The position numbers and the translations under genes were made by a program. From Cellulomonadaceae bacterium (lineage in GTDB: Bacteria > Actinomycetota > Actinomycetes > Actinomycetales > Cellulomonadaceae): DNA of 41,555 nt. The notes under the pieces are model-generated. The model did not search any database, was not told the DNA's origin, and saw only the letters and a list, made by a program, of their open reading frames with translations. Below are positions 15,000 through 22,252 of the stretch, piece by piece. Position 1 is the first letter of the stretch. Every line of letters starts with the position of its first letter. The stretch lies in assembly GCA_031256435.1 (NCBI GenBank), contig JAIRQO010000053.1:1-41555 (forward strand), given 5' to 3'.

Positions 15000-15301
15000 T
15001 GAGCAGCCAGATGAGTGCCACGTTGCATACGCCGAAAGAGCTGGGCGACCTGTTTGGGCAGTCGCCGGAAAGAATCCTCGATCTCGCGCGGAGGAAGGGG
15101 TGGCCGCGCCGCAAGTTCGGCAACGCGATCCGCTTCACGGACGAGGACCTGGACACCATCATTCGCATGTCCATGCGTGGCCGTACCCCGTTGAACCTTC
15201 CGCCCACCGCGGAGGAGATCAGAAAGGACCCGCTCAAATCGTGGACACCACGTTCGCGTTCTATTCACATGGCGAAAGCGGAGAAAGCGAGGACCACATG
15301 A
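14999..15301 (+). CDS. Small HTH DNA-binding protein (excisionase-like)
   Basis: The 100-residue product contains a MerR/HTH_17-type motif: LHTPKELGDLFGQSPERIL, RRKGWPRRKFGNAIRFTDED. This is typical of phage excisionases and small DNA-binding proteins. GTG 14999 overlaps the previous stop and is preceded by GAGGAGG. It may be the excisionase, although it lies 4.7 kb from int. Confidence 0.65.
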   Translation: MSSQMSATLHTPKELGDLFGQSPERILDLARRKGWPRRKFGNAIRFTDEDLDTIIRMSMRGRTPLNLPPTAEEIRKDPLKSWTPRSRSIHMAKAEKARTT

Positions 15302-15603
15302 CCCACACAGCAACAGCAAAGTCAAACGTTCTGCCATTCCGCCTACGGGCGTCCACCGATGACGCAGACGCTTCCCTGGGCACCCGCTACTACCACCCCA
15401 CGCAGTCCGGCCACGAGCCGCCGTTGGTGGATCCCGTGCTGCTGGCGGGCTCGATGTCCCGGCATCCGTCCCGGTATGGGCGCCCGAGCCCGGGCATTCA
15501 CGCCCTCCTGGACGCTACCGCTGTGCGCAGTGTCCACAACGGCCGCCTCCACTGGGACGCAGGCCATTCACCCCACACCCCTGACCAAGGAGAAGCCGCA
15601 TGA
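15298..15603 (+). CDS. Hypothetical early phage protein
   Basis: A 101-residue, His/Pro/Arg-rich product beginning MTHTATAKSNVLPFRLRAST. ATG 15298 overlaps the upstream stop by ATGA. It has no recognised domain or membrane segment. It is supported mainly by overlapping-gene architecture. Confidence 0.55.
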   Translation: MTHTATAKSNVLPFRLRASTDDADASLGTRYYHPTQSGHEPPLVDPVLLAGSMSRHPSRYGRPSPGIHALLDATAVRSVHNGRLHWDAGHSPHTPDQGEAA

Positions 15604-15692
15604 TTGAACCATTGATCACCCTGACGGTCCTGGGGCTGCTCATCACAGCAGCCTGGTGGACCGATTCCCGAGGCGGGAGGTGGCGGCCATGA
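15600..15692 (+). CDS. Tiny single-span membrane peptide (30 aa)
   Basis: ATG 15600 overlaps the previous stop and the TGA overlaps the next start. The peptide starts MIEPLITLTVLGLLITAAWW and ends in basic residues. It is a single transmembrane helix with a positive cytoplasmic tail. The double ATGA overlap argues it is translated in the train. Function unknown. Confidence 0.5.
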   Translation: MIEPLITLTVLGLLITAAWWTDSRGGRWRP

Positions 15693-16225
15693 CATTCCAA
15701 GGCAAAGACTACGGCTGTGTGATGCTGAACGTTGAGGTCCAGGGCATCCCAGAAATTCCTGCGGACTGGGCCTACATCGATCCGGACAATCCGAAGGACT
15801 ACGGGATACCTGTCCAGAAGCACGTCACCATCAAATACGGCCTCATTCCTGAACTTGTTTCTCGTGAAGATGTTTTGAACCTAGATAGCCCGGAATGCTC
15901 GCACACCGTGTTTGGCTCGTTTGGCCTGGAATGGTTCGGCAACAGTGACGACTATGCGGTGGCGGTGCTCGCCCTGAAGGGTGCCGATCTGCAAGTCCTG
16001 CACAGGTACAACGCAGAACTGTCCACACTGCCGCACATTGACACGCACCCCGCCTATCGGCCACACGTCACCCTCGGCTACATCAAACGCGAGTATAGGC
16101 ACCTGGTAGGGCGCATCATCACCAACGAAGAAGTTGGCCGGTGTTCCATCGTTGCCAAAAACATCGTGATCAGCGGCCTGCCCGCGCGCACCTCGCCAAC
16201 TTCCAAGCAGGAGGTAAACGCGTGA
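15689..16225 (+). CDS. 2H phosphoesterase superfamily protein (LigT / Acb1-like)
   Basis: The 178-residue protein has the two H-x-T motifs that define the 2H fold: KHVTIKYGL (H45, T47) and RPHVTLGYI (H126, T128). These enzymes hydrolyse 2',3'-cyclic or 2'-5'/3'-5' phosphodiester bonds. Phage members include RNA-repair phosphodiesterases and the anti-CBASS protein Acb1, which cleaves cyclic oligonucleotide alarms. Size and motif position near 45 are compatible with Acb1, but distinguishing residues cannot be judged by eye. ATG 15689 overlaps the upstream peptide stop, with GGGAGG just upstream; an in-frame start further upstream is unlikely. Confidence 0.8.
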   Translation: MTFQGKDYGCVMLNVEVQGIPEIPADWAYIDPDNPKDYGIPVQKHVTIKYGLIPELVSREDVLNLDSPECSHTVFGSFGLEWFGNSDDYAVAVLALKGADLQVLHRYNAELSTLPHIDTHPAYRPHVTLGYIKREYRHLVGRIITNEEVGRCSIVAKNIVISGLPARTSPTSKQEVNA

Positions 16226-16416
16226 GTAACCACAGACGTTGCTATGGCGAGGAAGAACTGCGCGCATTTCTCGAATGCGTAGAACTCGTCAACCCACTCG
16301 ACATTCTCATCGTGAGGGATGGTTGTGGGGCCTTCCCAGACACGTACCGCTTCTCGACAGCCGGCATCAACCGCATCATGCAAAAACTCAACGGATTTGT
16401 TGACGGGAAGGAGTAA
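16222..16416 (+). CDS. Hypothetical early phage protein
   Basis: The 64-residue product (starts MSNHRRCYGEEELRAFLECV) appears soluble. GTG 16222 overlaps the stop of the 2H gene (GTGA), with AGGAGG upstream. No family is recognised. It is co-translated with the 2H phosphoesterase and could be functionally linked. Confidence 0.6.
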   Translation: MSNHRRCYGEEELRAFLECVELVNPLDILIVRDGCGAFPDTYRFSTAGINRIMQKLNGFVDGKE

Positions 16417-16420
16417 TCAC

Positions 16421-16621
16421 ATGCCCAGTGAAAATAAGATCGCTGCCGAGAGAATTAGCATTGAACACTGCGGCCTGTGGGAAAAAATCGGCAGAGCCAA
16501 GATGAGGCTTTCGCAAGTCGACGACAAGCTGCTTGATGCGCAAGTCCGGGCGATGGAACAGTACGCCTCAGTATTGCGCACTCGCCACGCGGACCTTCTG
16601 ATAGCCGAGGGTGCGAAATGA
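16421..16621 (+). CDS. Hypothetical helical early protein
   Basis: ATG 16421 follows GGAAGGAG. The 66-residue product (MPSENKIAAERISIEHCGLW start) is predicted to be a helical hairpin or short coiled coil. Its stop overlaps the first copy of the 32-bp direct repeat, which begins with ATGA. Function unknown. Confidence 0.6.
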   Translation: MPSENKIAAERISIEHCGLWEKIGRAKMRLSQVDDKLLDAQVRAMEQYASVLRTRHADLLIAEGAK

Positions 16622-16649
16622 GTGCCTACGGTTCCCGGCGCCAGTCGCG
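16618..16649. repeat. 32-bp direct repeat, copy 1
   Basis: Starts ATGAGTGCCTACGGTTCCCG and is identical over 32 bp to 18068-18099; the flanking bases differ. In both copies the first ATGA overlaps the stop of the upstream gene. Read on the minus strand, this copy encodes the C-terminal RDWRREP and stop of the small membrane gene 16626-16811. Confidence 0.9.
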
Positions 16650-16811
16650 TGTAATGGCGATGATCTCCAGGATGTTGCGCGCCCCTGACGTGATGCAGGC
16701 GAACACGGCGGTCACCATGAGCGTGGTGGTGAGCCAGGTGGGTGCGTCAGACGTGCGGTACAGCACGATGGCAACCGCCGCGACGATGAGGGCAATGATG
16801 GACTCTCTCAT
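16626..16811 (-). CDS. Small two-span membrane protein
   Basis: The 61-residue minus-strand product has two transmembrane helices (SIIALIVAAVAIVLY and TLMVTAVFACITSG) and a basic C-terminus (TRDWRREP). ATG 16811 is preceded by GGAAAG. The opposite plus-strand frame is Met/Arg-rich nonsense and is rejected. It is oriented against the early train, like a moron; a superinfection-exclusion or holin-like role is possible but unproven. Its 3' end lies in a 32-bp repeat found again at 18068. Confidence 0.7.
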   Translation of the reverse strand: MRESIIALIVAAVAIVLYRTSDAPTWLTTTLMVTAVFACITSGARNILEIIAITRDWRREP

Positions 16812-16847
16812 GATGTCATCTTTCCGTGGGTTAGGGTGGGAAGGGGG

Positions 16848-16886
16848 CTCCCGGCTCGAAGTGATTGTTGCACAACGAGCCGGGAG
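16848..16886 (-). terminator. Perfect 11-bp stem-loop between two minus-strand genes
   Basis: CTCCCGGCTCG (16848-16858) pairs with CGAGCCGGGAG (16876-16886) around a 17-base loop. It lies between the 35-residue gene and the 61-residue gene, so it may attenuate or process the shared minus-strand transcript. No U-tract. Confidence 0.55.
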
Positions 16887-16892
16887 TGTTCC

Positions 16893-17000
16893 CTACCGGT
16901 TCTGGCGCATCCTCCGGATGCTTTCCACCATCTTGGTGATGGCCAGGAGGCCGGTGGCAACCGCCGCGAAGGCGCTGGTGATGATGACCAGGTTCTCCAT
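16893..17000 (-). CDS. Small single-span membrane protein (35 aa)
   Basis: ATG 17000 follows AAAGGGGAAACCCC. The peptide has one transmembrane helix (LVIITSAFAAVATGLLAI) and a basic tail (RRMRQNR). A strong promoter lies 50 bp upstream. It is first of the two-gene minus-strand membrane operon. No family is recognised. Confidence 0.65.
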   Translation of the reverse strand: MENLVIITSAFAAVATGLLAITKMVESIRRMRQNR

Positions 17001-17052
17001 GGGGTTTCCCCTTTTCCTACTGTCTGACGGTATCTCCGCCCTGACATACTCT

Positions 17053-17081
17053 ATTGTACCTCGTTCTAAATCCGTGCACAA
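17053..17081 (-). promoter_or_regulatory. Promoter for minus-strand membrane genes
   Basis: On the minus strand TTGTGC (17076-17081) and TACAAT (17053-17058) are separated by exactly 17 bp. It points at the 35-residue and 61-residue membrane genes and is independent of the immunity operator, so these genes could be expressed in the lysogen. Confidence 0.7.
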
Positions 17082-17126
17082 CCAGCAGCGATGTGAGTTA
17101 GAACACGTTCAGAAAGGAGGCCATCA

Positions 17127-17288
17127 ATGGGACCAATGATCAAAGAGAGCACGGTCGGATTCACACTCATGCGAAACGTGGAGGAGTTCATGTTCGCGCT
17201 GGCCACGCTCTACCCCAACGAGCCTGTGGCGGTGTCCGCCACGGTGGGTGGAGCCACGTACAAACTCGAAGGATACTCTGATGAATAA
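17127..17288 (+). CDS. Hypothetical early phage protein (53 aa)
   Basis: ATG 17127 follows the strong site AAAGGAGG. The acidic product starts MGPMIKESTVGFTLMRNVEE. It shows no membrane span. It restarts the plus-strand train after the minus-strand island and overlaps the next gene by 8 bp. Confidence 0.6.
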   Translation: MGPMIKESTVGFTLMRNVEEFMFALATLYPNEPVAVSATVGGATYKLEGYSDE

Positions 17289-17580
17289 ACCCCGAAAGTT
17301 TCGTAAACGACCCGTCATCATCGAAGCGATGCGCTGGGATGGCGACCTCACCACCGCTCAGTGGATCGCTCGCTGGGCGCGCGGCCATTGTGGCTTCATG
17401 AATATCGGCGATCCCGTAGTCGTCACCGACGACCCCTGCGGAATCTACATCAGCGTCCGCACGCTCGAAGGCACCATGCACGCTCAGCAGGGCGACTGGA
17501 TCATCAAGGGCCTCCAGGGCGAGTTCTACCCGTGCAAGCCAGACATCTTCGCTGCCACCTATGAGGAGGCAGACGAGTGA
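17281..17580 (+). CDS. Conserved phage protein of unknown function
   Basis: The 99-residue protein has the widely conserved phage pattern KFRKRPVIIEAMRW at the start and GDWIIKGLQGEFYPCKPDIF near the end. Such proteins occur in many phages of diverse hosts; their function is unknown to me. ATG 17281 lies inside the end of the previous gene, and the stop overlaps the nuclease start. Confidence 0.8.
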   Translation: MNKPRKFRKRPVIIEAMRWDGDLTTAQWIARWARGHCGFMNIGDPVVVTDDPCGIYISVRTLEGTMHAQQGDWIIKGLQGEFYPCKPDIFAATYEEADE

Positions 17581-18071
17581 GCACACTTTTGGAGGTTCCC
17601 TTGAGGCATGATCAGGATCGCGCACTGACTACGGTGCGGCGTTCAGGCCGGTTCTCGCGGAAGATCCGCTGTGAGTGGCCGCGGGCTGGTTCGTGGATCT
17701 CGTTTGACTCGATGTATGAGTACAACTATTGGCTCTACATCCGTCACCTCATCGCCAACAACGTGGGCGGCGTGGTGGAGATTGTGCGCAACACCACCAA
17801 GCTCGCCTTCCCAGAACCGGTGGAATATGAGGCGAACGGGCGCACCTACACCTTGAGTGCTTACCGTCCTGATTTCCTGATCCTCAAACTCGATGGCGGC
17901 ACCGAGTGGGTGGAGATCAAGGGATGGCAGAACGGAAAGCACCAGGCCACGCGCGCGGCGCTCGCACGGTTCTTCCCTTACCTCAACGTCGCACTCGTCA
18001 CGCGCGAGACCATGCTGGAGATTCAACGTGACCTCGGCGCTGAGATTGACGGGTGGGTGAAGTTTGCATGA
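17577..18071 (+). CDS. PD-(D/E)XK nuclease-like protein (DUF1064 type)
   Basis: The 164-residue product shows a restriction-fold active site: YRPDF with D99, then E113-I-K115 in WVEIKGW. An upstream SMYEYNYWLYIRHL matches the usual E-x-x-Y helix of DUF1064 phage nucleases. The likely role is DNA processing in phage replication or recombination (Holliday junction or gap cleavage), by family inference. GTG 17577 overlaps the previous stop; the stop overlaps copy 2 of the 32-bp repeat. Confidence 0.75.
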   Translation: MSTLLEVPLRHDQDRALTTVRRSGRFSRKIRCEWPRAGSWISFDSMYEYNYWLYIRHLIANNVGGVVEIVRNTTKLAFPEPVEYEANGRTYTLSAYRPDFLILKLDGGTEWVEIKGWQNGKHQATRAALARFFPYLNVALVTRETMLEIQRDLGAEIDGWVKFA

Positions 18072-18099
18072 GTGCCTACGGTTCCCGGCGCCAGTCGCG
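18068..18099. repeat. 32-bp direct repeat, copy 2
   Basis: Identical to 16618-16649. Here the repeat opens a 16-codon frame (MSAYGSRRQSRVGLGV) that stops before the next gene; on the minus strand it reads RDWRREP and stop without the rest of the membrane gene. It looks like the residual half of a recombination or insertion event. Confidence 0.9.
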
Positions 18100-18119
18100 A
18101 GTGGGCTTGGGGGTGTGAC

Positions 18120-18425
18120 GTGACTCGGCAGACGAGGTATTCGAGGCCGGTGCGCAGGAGTCGCTCGGCTCAGGTGAAGATTGCTGAGGACTTTGCGCAG
18201 GCGGTGGCCACGGTGCGTGCTAAAGATGCTGAGCGTGCCGCCCGGGAGCCGTGTGAGGAGCATGGGTTACGTCCGCCGTGTTCGGCGTGTGCTGGTGACC
18301 ACCTGGTGGGGTGGCACCGCAACCTCATGGTCAAGCCGGCGGCGTGCCGGCGGTGTAAGGACCGCGCTCAAACCCAAGACCTGTGGAGTGCCACCAATCC
18401 GCCGTGGACGCCCTACAAGGAGTAG
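18120..18425 (+). CDS. Cys-rich putative zinc-binding phage protein
   Basis: GTG 18120 is the first start after the 32-bp repeat. The 101-residue product has a basic N-terminus and paired ligands EPCEEHGLRPPCSAC and ACRRCKDR, consistent with one or two zinc sites. Its role may be in DNA or RNA binding in early replication; this is inferred only from composition. The start is not well supported by a ribosome binding site. Confidence 0.55.
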   Translation: MTRQTRYSRPVRRSRSAQVKIAEDFAQAVATVRAKDAERAAREPCEEHGLRPPCSACAGDHLVGWHRNLMVKPAACRRCKDRAQTQDLWSATNPPWTPYKE

Positions 18426-18511
18426 GCCCCACGCCATCAACCATCCAACCAGCGCTCTCGCGCGTTCTTGTGCGCTGGAGCAATCCCCTCCGAGGAAAGA
18501 AAGCAAGACGA

Positions 18512-20026
18512 ATGAAGAAACAGAACATTGAACCGGACTACGTGGTGGAAGCGCCGCCGGTACGCGTGCTGGTGTACAACTTGGTGGTGGGTGAGAACGT
18601 CCGCCGCACCGTGGATCTCTCGGATGCGTTCAAGGCGTCCATCAAGGAGCGCGGTGTCCGCGTGCCGGTGATTGTGCGCCGTGACGTCATGGGATACATG
18701 GTGGTGGTGGATGGCCAGCGCCGCGTTCTGGCGGCCCGGGCCGTGGGCGTGGAGTCCGTGCCAGTGGTGTTCACTGAGGACATTGGCGATGACGCGGACC
18801 GGATTGTGGAGCAGTTGGAGGTCAATCGCCACCGTGAAGCCGTGTCCACTCCGGACACGGCAGAGGCACTGTTCCAACTGTCCAAGACCCTGACAGCCGC
18901 CCAGGTGGTGAAGCGCACGGGCCGTACTAGGGAGGAAGTGAAGGCTGCCGCAGCGCTGGCCACTAAGGCCACCTCTGAGGTGCGTGAGGCGGTGGCCACC
19001 ATGGATCTTGTCACAGCGGCAGCGATCACGGACATTGCTGACGGTGATGAGAAGATTGCGGCCGAAATCGCCGAGGACATTGCCGAGCGTCCAGATCAGG
19101 TGGAGTACATCCTCCAGGAGTCACGCCTGGACCAGGAGTGCAGGCGCATCGAGCAGGAAGGCATCACCGAGTATGAAGCGCTCGGCTACGCCGTCAACCC
19201 GGAGTGTCGCGACTTTCCGCTATTCGGATTGACCGCGAGTCCCGTCACCGGTGGGGATGAACCGCCAGGAATCAGCATTGAGGAGCACGCTACGTGTGAG
19301 GGTCGAGCCGTGAAGCTCGCGGTACTACCGTGGATCAAGCCACTGACTCTGAGCGTCACTCACTATTGCGTGGATCCCCAGAAGTATGGTCACCATGACC
19401 GCTGGCCGTCCGCAGGATCGTCGTCGAAAAAAGCCGCTGACAATGACGAGCAGGCCAAGGCCGACGTCAAAAAGGTACGTGAGAACAACAAGGCTTCGGA
19501 TGTAGCCGAGGTGGTGCGCCGAAAGTTTTGTGTGGGCCTCCTGGCGGCTCCGCCCAAGGAGGCCATTCTCCATGCGGCTACCATGATTGGCCGCTTCCCG
19601 GATCTGGTTCACCAGTACGCCACACTGCAGATCCTCGACGAGTTACTGCCCCTCAGCAAACGAGACGTGTACCTGCACACCGGAGCCTCCAAGGTGGCTC
19701 AGGAGCGGATACTGCTGGGGTTTGCGCTGGCTATTGGTGAGAAGTCTCTGCCGCGCGATTTCTGGCGCACCCCACTGACTTGCTACGCCCACCATCGCGA
19801 AACCCTGCAATGGGAGTCTGCCGGCCGCCTGCACGTGGAGCGGTTGATCTCCTGGGGTTACCAGGCCGCTGATGTTGAAGCCGACTGGCTGGCGGGCACG
19901 GGCGTGGACCAGGGCCAAAGCACTGAAACGGGCCTGAACCACAGCGCTGGCGAATCCGTCAGCGAAGGCCTGGACGAGGCCGCCGCAGACACCCAGGACG
20001 CCGTTGATGAGGAGGTGATCCCGTGA
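18512..20026 (+). CDS. ParB/Spo0J-like DNA-binding protein
   Basis: The 504-residue protein has an N-terminal ParB/Srx-type domain (~residues 20-110): NVRRTVDLSDAFKASIKERG, VPVIVRRD, VVDGQRRVLAA and EQLEVNRHRE, where the GxxR-type box (DGQRR) and the ExxR/H box fit CTP-binding ParB folds. A helix-turn-helix follows (TLTAAQVVKRTGRTREEVK, ~150). The C-terminal ~300 residues are not recognised and end in an acidic tail. Actinophages often carry such proteins near replication genes. Possible roles are segregation-like, regulatory or nuclease; not resolved. ATG 18512 follows GAGGAAAG at a long spacing. Confidence 0.75.
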   Translation: MKKQNIEPDYVVEAPPVRVLVYNLVVGENVRRTVDLSDAFKASIKERGVRVPVIVRRDVMGYMVVVDGQRRVLAARAVGVESVPVVFTEDIGDDADRIVEQLEVNRHREAVSTPDTAEALFQLSKTLTAAQVVKRTGRTREEVKAAAALATKATSEVREAVATMDLVTAAAITDIADGDEKIAAEIAEDIAERPDQVEYILQESRLDQECRRIEQEGITEYEALGYAVNPECRDFPLFGLTASPVTGGDEPPGISIEEHATCEGRAVKLAVLPWIKPLTLSVTHYCVDPQKYGHHDRWPSAGSSSKKAADNDEQAKADVKKVRENNKASDVAEVVRRKFCVGLLAAPPKEAILHAATMIGRFPDLVHQYATLQILDELLPLSKRDVYLHTGASKVAQERILLGFALAIGEKSLPRDFWRTPLTCYAHHRETLQWESAGRLHVERLISWGYQAADVEADWLAGTGVDQGQSTETGLNHSAGESVSEGLDEAAADTQDAVDEEVIP

Positions 20027-20065
20027 TGGGACTGGATTGAATGGCGGAGCCCGGTAGAGGGCGCG

Positions 20066-20368
20066 GTGCGAAGCTACTCGCTGTTAGCACCGTTCCCGGC
20101 CGAGGCTCCCACGCCCCACGCGCTGGTGGCACCCCACGAAACATCTGTCTATAGGTTCTATGGAGAACAGGAACAACTATTGTACATCGGTGTCTCGTGG
20201 GCCCCATTCAAGCGGTGGGCCTACCATCGTCGCAACGCTGCATGGTTCTCCAGGGCTCAGGTTGTGCAGGTGGATGTCTACCGCAGCAGGCGAACCGCTC
20301 TCCGGATCGAGCGAGAAGGAATTCGAGAGCAGGCGCCTGCCTTTAATGTCAGGAGCACCATGAGGTGA
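20066..20368 (+). CDS. GIY-YIG nuclease-like protein
   Basis: The 100-residue product has a small GIY-YIG fold: VYRFY (28-32) and LLYIG (38-42) for the two sheet motifs, Arg50 in PFKRW, Glu82 in IEREGI and Asn94 in FNV. These match the catalytic set of minimal GIY-YIG nucleases, so it may be active on DNA. GTG 20066 has a weak ribosome binding site. It overlaps the replication-type gene by GTGA. Confidence 0.75.
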   Translation: MRSYSLLAPFPAEAPTPHALVAPHETSVYRFYGEQEQLLYIGVSWAPFKRWAYHRRNAAWFSRAQVVQVDVYRSRRTALRIEREGIREQAPAFNVRSTMR

Positions 20369-21102
20369 TTACTGCCCAGAGAGTGTTGCAACCCTACCTC
20401 TGGACTCGGGACGATTTCCTCGCCCTGAAACCACTCGAACGGTTGACCTGTCTGGGTCTGCACTCGTACGCCGACGCCTACGGGCGGGAGCGAACGATAC
20501 CGCAGCTCATCAAAGCTGAGATCTATCCGATGGATGATGAGATCACTGTTGACGTAATCGAGGACCACTTGCTGGCCCTCGCCGAGCGAGACGTGATCCA
20601 CCTCTACATCGAGATGGAGCGGGAATACTTCCACTTCACCCAGTGGGACGATGACCAACCCGTGGCTGTCAGTAAAGCCGCGCGCACGTTCATCCCTGCT
20701 CCCTCGGCTTGCGAAGCATGCGCAGACTCGGATGAACGGTTCAGTGATTCCTTATCTCATTTCCGGCTCTACAGCCAGAAAGAGGGAGGGAGTAGAGAGG
20801 GAGAGGCAGAGCGGGTCCCAGAGAGTGGAGCGAGCAGCCAGGGAGATGAGGGTCAGAGCGACGAGCGGCGGAGTGATGAGCGGCCTGGGCGCGAGGCCCC
20901 GGCTTTGCCTCCAGGGGCACCTCAGGCTCCCTCGTCAGGCCGCCAGTGTGTGACTGATGGTCTGTGCCGTGAAGGTCAGCCGTGTAGTCCAGAACCGGTG
21001 GCGTGGTGCAAGAAGCACGCAGGTGGCACGGAGTATCCGTGCGGACCGTGCGGTACTGCTCGCCTTCGGGCTCGGCGTCACGAGAAGCTCCATGGCAACT
21101 AA
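20365..21102 (+). CDS. Phage replication-initiator-like protein
   Basis: The 245-residue protein begins with a winged-helix region typical of phage replisome organisers (LERLTCLGLHSYADAYGRER, LIKAEIYPMDDEIT, YFHFTQWDDDQPV). A low-complexity acidic/Ser linker (~140-195) follows, then a Cys-rich C-terminus (CREGQPCSPEPVAWCKKH, YPCGPCG) likely to bind zinc. GTG 20365 overlaps the previous stop and is preceded by AGGAG. No helicase domain is present. A terminator follows directly. Confidence 0.65.
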   Translation: MITAQRVLQPYLWTRDDFLALKPLERLTCLGLHSYADAYGRERTIPQLIKAEIYPMDDEITVDVIEDHLLALAERDVIHLYIEMEREYFHFTQWDDDQPVAVSKAARTFIPAPSACEACADSDERFSDSLSHFRLYSQKEGGSREGEAERVPESGASSQGDEGQSDERRSDERPGREAPALPPGAPQAPSSGRQCVTDGLCREGQPCSPEPVAWCKKHAGGTEYPCGPCGTARLRARRHEKLHGN

Positions 21103-21112
21103 GCAAAACGAA

Positions 21113-21154
21113 AATCCCCCGCTCTGATGGTGCTGCAACACCTCGCGGGGGATT
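21113..21154 (+). terminator. Terminator after the replication-type gene
   Basis: AATCCCCCGC and GCGGGGGATT form a perfect 10-bp stem. The loop contains a nested GGTG/CACC hairpin. It lies 10 bp after the stop at 21102 and ends the early transcript. Confidence 0.75.
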
Positions 21155-21243
21155 CTCACCCTTGTTCATTCCACCGTTGTTGAGGAGGAAGGTGGCCTCA
21201 GTATTCCACACCGGTGGGATAGGAATCGGAAGGATTACCGTCA

Positions 21244-22182
21244 ATGAGTTGTTCAGTGACCTGTGCGCGGGGCTGTGTGGTGCGCTCTCAGCACGTGACC
21301 GCCTGCATGTTCGACGAGTGTGCTGGGTGCCTTCCTCGCCGAGTGGAGAATCCTGCCAGGGTGATCTGTGAGCCGTGCGTCTCGCGCTTGGATTTCAGCT
21401 TGCACTTGGCGTGGTTCCAGTTGGCGCACTCGGCTGATGAGGCTCGGGAGGGCGCTGGGCCGTCCGGTGTGGATTATGACTCGGATCATCGTCACGGGTC
21501 CGATGACGGGGAACGGATTCCGGTGGCTCCAGCCACCATGGCCGCCATGGACCTGGACAACCTGCTGACCTCGTGGGCGCGGTGCGTCCTGGAGGACAAC
21601 CCTCGGCCGGAGGCGTTGCCGGATCCGTTCTCGGTGGAGCGAGAGCGGGCCGGTGAGCACGTGGTCACCTGGCTGCTTCATCCTTCCGTGGTGGGGTTCC
21701 TCGCTCAGCAGGCCTGGGTGGGTGACATGCTCGACGAGTTGGTGGCGTCCACCCGTTCCATCAGGCTCCGGTGGCCGTTCCACACTGATGCCCAGGCCGC
21801 CCGGGATATTCCTCAGGTCCCCTGCCCCACGTGTGACAGGCCGGGTGCCTTGCGCATCTACCCGCCCAGCGAGTACGGGCAACCCAGAACCGTGGCGTGT
21901 ACCCACTGCCACCGCTCCTTCACCGAGTTGGAGTGGGACCGCCTGGTGGCCATCATCCGCTCCGACCGTGGTGCCGGGGTGAAGGGGACGGAGGCGGCAC
22001 CTGTGGCCAGGCAGTACGTCACCACGCAGCAGGCTGCAGTGTTGGCGGGTGTCACCCCTTCGGCTATCCGTGACCGGGTGGCGCGTGGCACCCTCGCGGT
22101 GGCGCGGACGCAGGTGGCCAACCAGGCCGGGGTGACCCGGAACCTGTACCTGGCTGATGATGTGACGCGGCGTGTTGCGTGA
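21244..22182 (+). CDS. Zinc-ribbon and HTH phage protein
   Basis: ATG 21244 is preceded by GGAAGGA. The 312-residue protein has a Cys-rich N-terminus (CARGC, CMFDECAGCLP, CEPC), a helical middle (LLTSWARCVLEDN), a CPTC...CTHC zinc ribbon at ~198-222 and a C-terminal helix-turn-helix (YVTTQQAAVLAGVTPSAIRD, ~258). This layout is common in actinophage regulatory or replication-associated proteins of unknown role. It sits between the early terminator and the packaging genes and may regulate late genes. Confidence 0.65.
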   Translation: MSCSVTCARGCVVRSQHVTACMFDECAGCLPRRVENPARVICEPCVSRLDFSLHLAWFQLAHSADEAREGAGPSGVDYDSDHRHGSDDGERIPVAPATMAAMDLDNLLTSWARCVLEDNPRPEALPDPFSVERERAGEHVVTWLLHPSVVGFLAQQAWVGDMLDELVASTRSIRLRWPFHTDAQAARDIPQVPCPTCDRPGALRIYPPSEYGQPRTVACTHCHRSFTELEWDRLVAIIRSDRGAGVKGTEAAPVARQYVTTQQAAVLAGVTPSAIRDRVARGTLAVARTQVANQAGVTRNLYLADDVTRRVA

Positions 22183-22252
22183 GGTGCTTGCTTTCTCGCG
22201 TGACGTGTGCGACCCTTGGGGCGGGAGAGTTGCGCCCAGAAGCAGGACCATA

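Noticed and set aside
16650..17139. Plus-strand frame continuing from MSAYGSRRQSR
   Set aside because: Met/Arg/Ser-rich and antisense to two membrane genes that have good start sites and a promoter.
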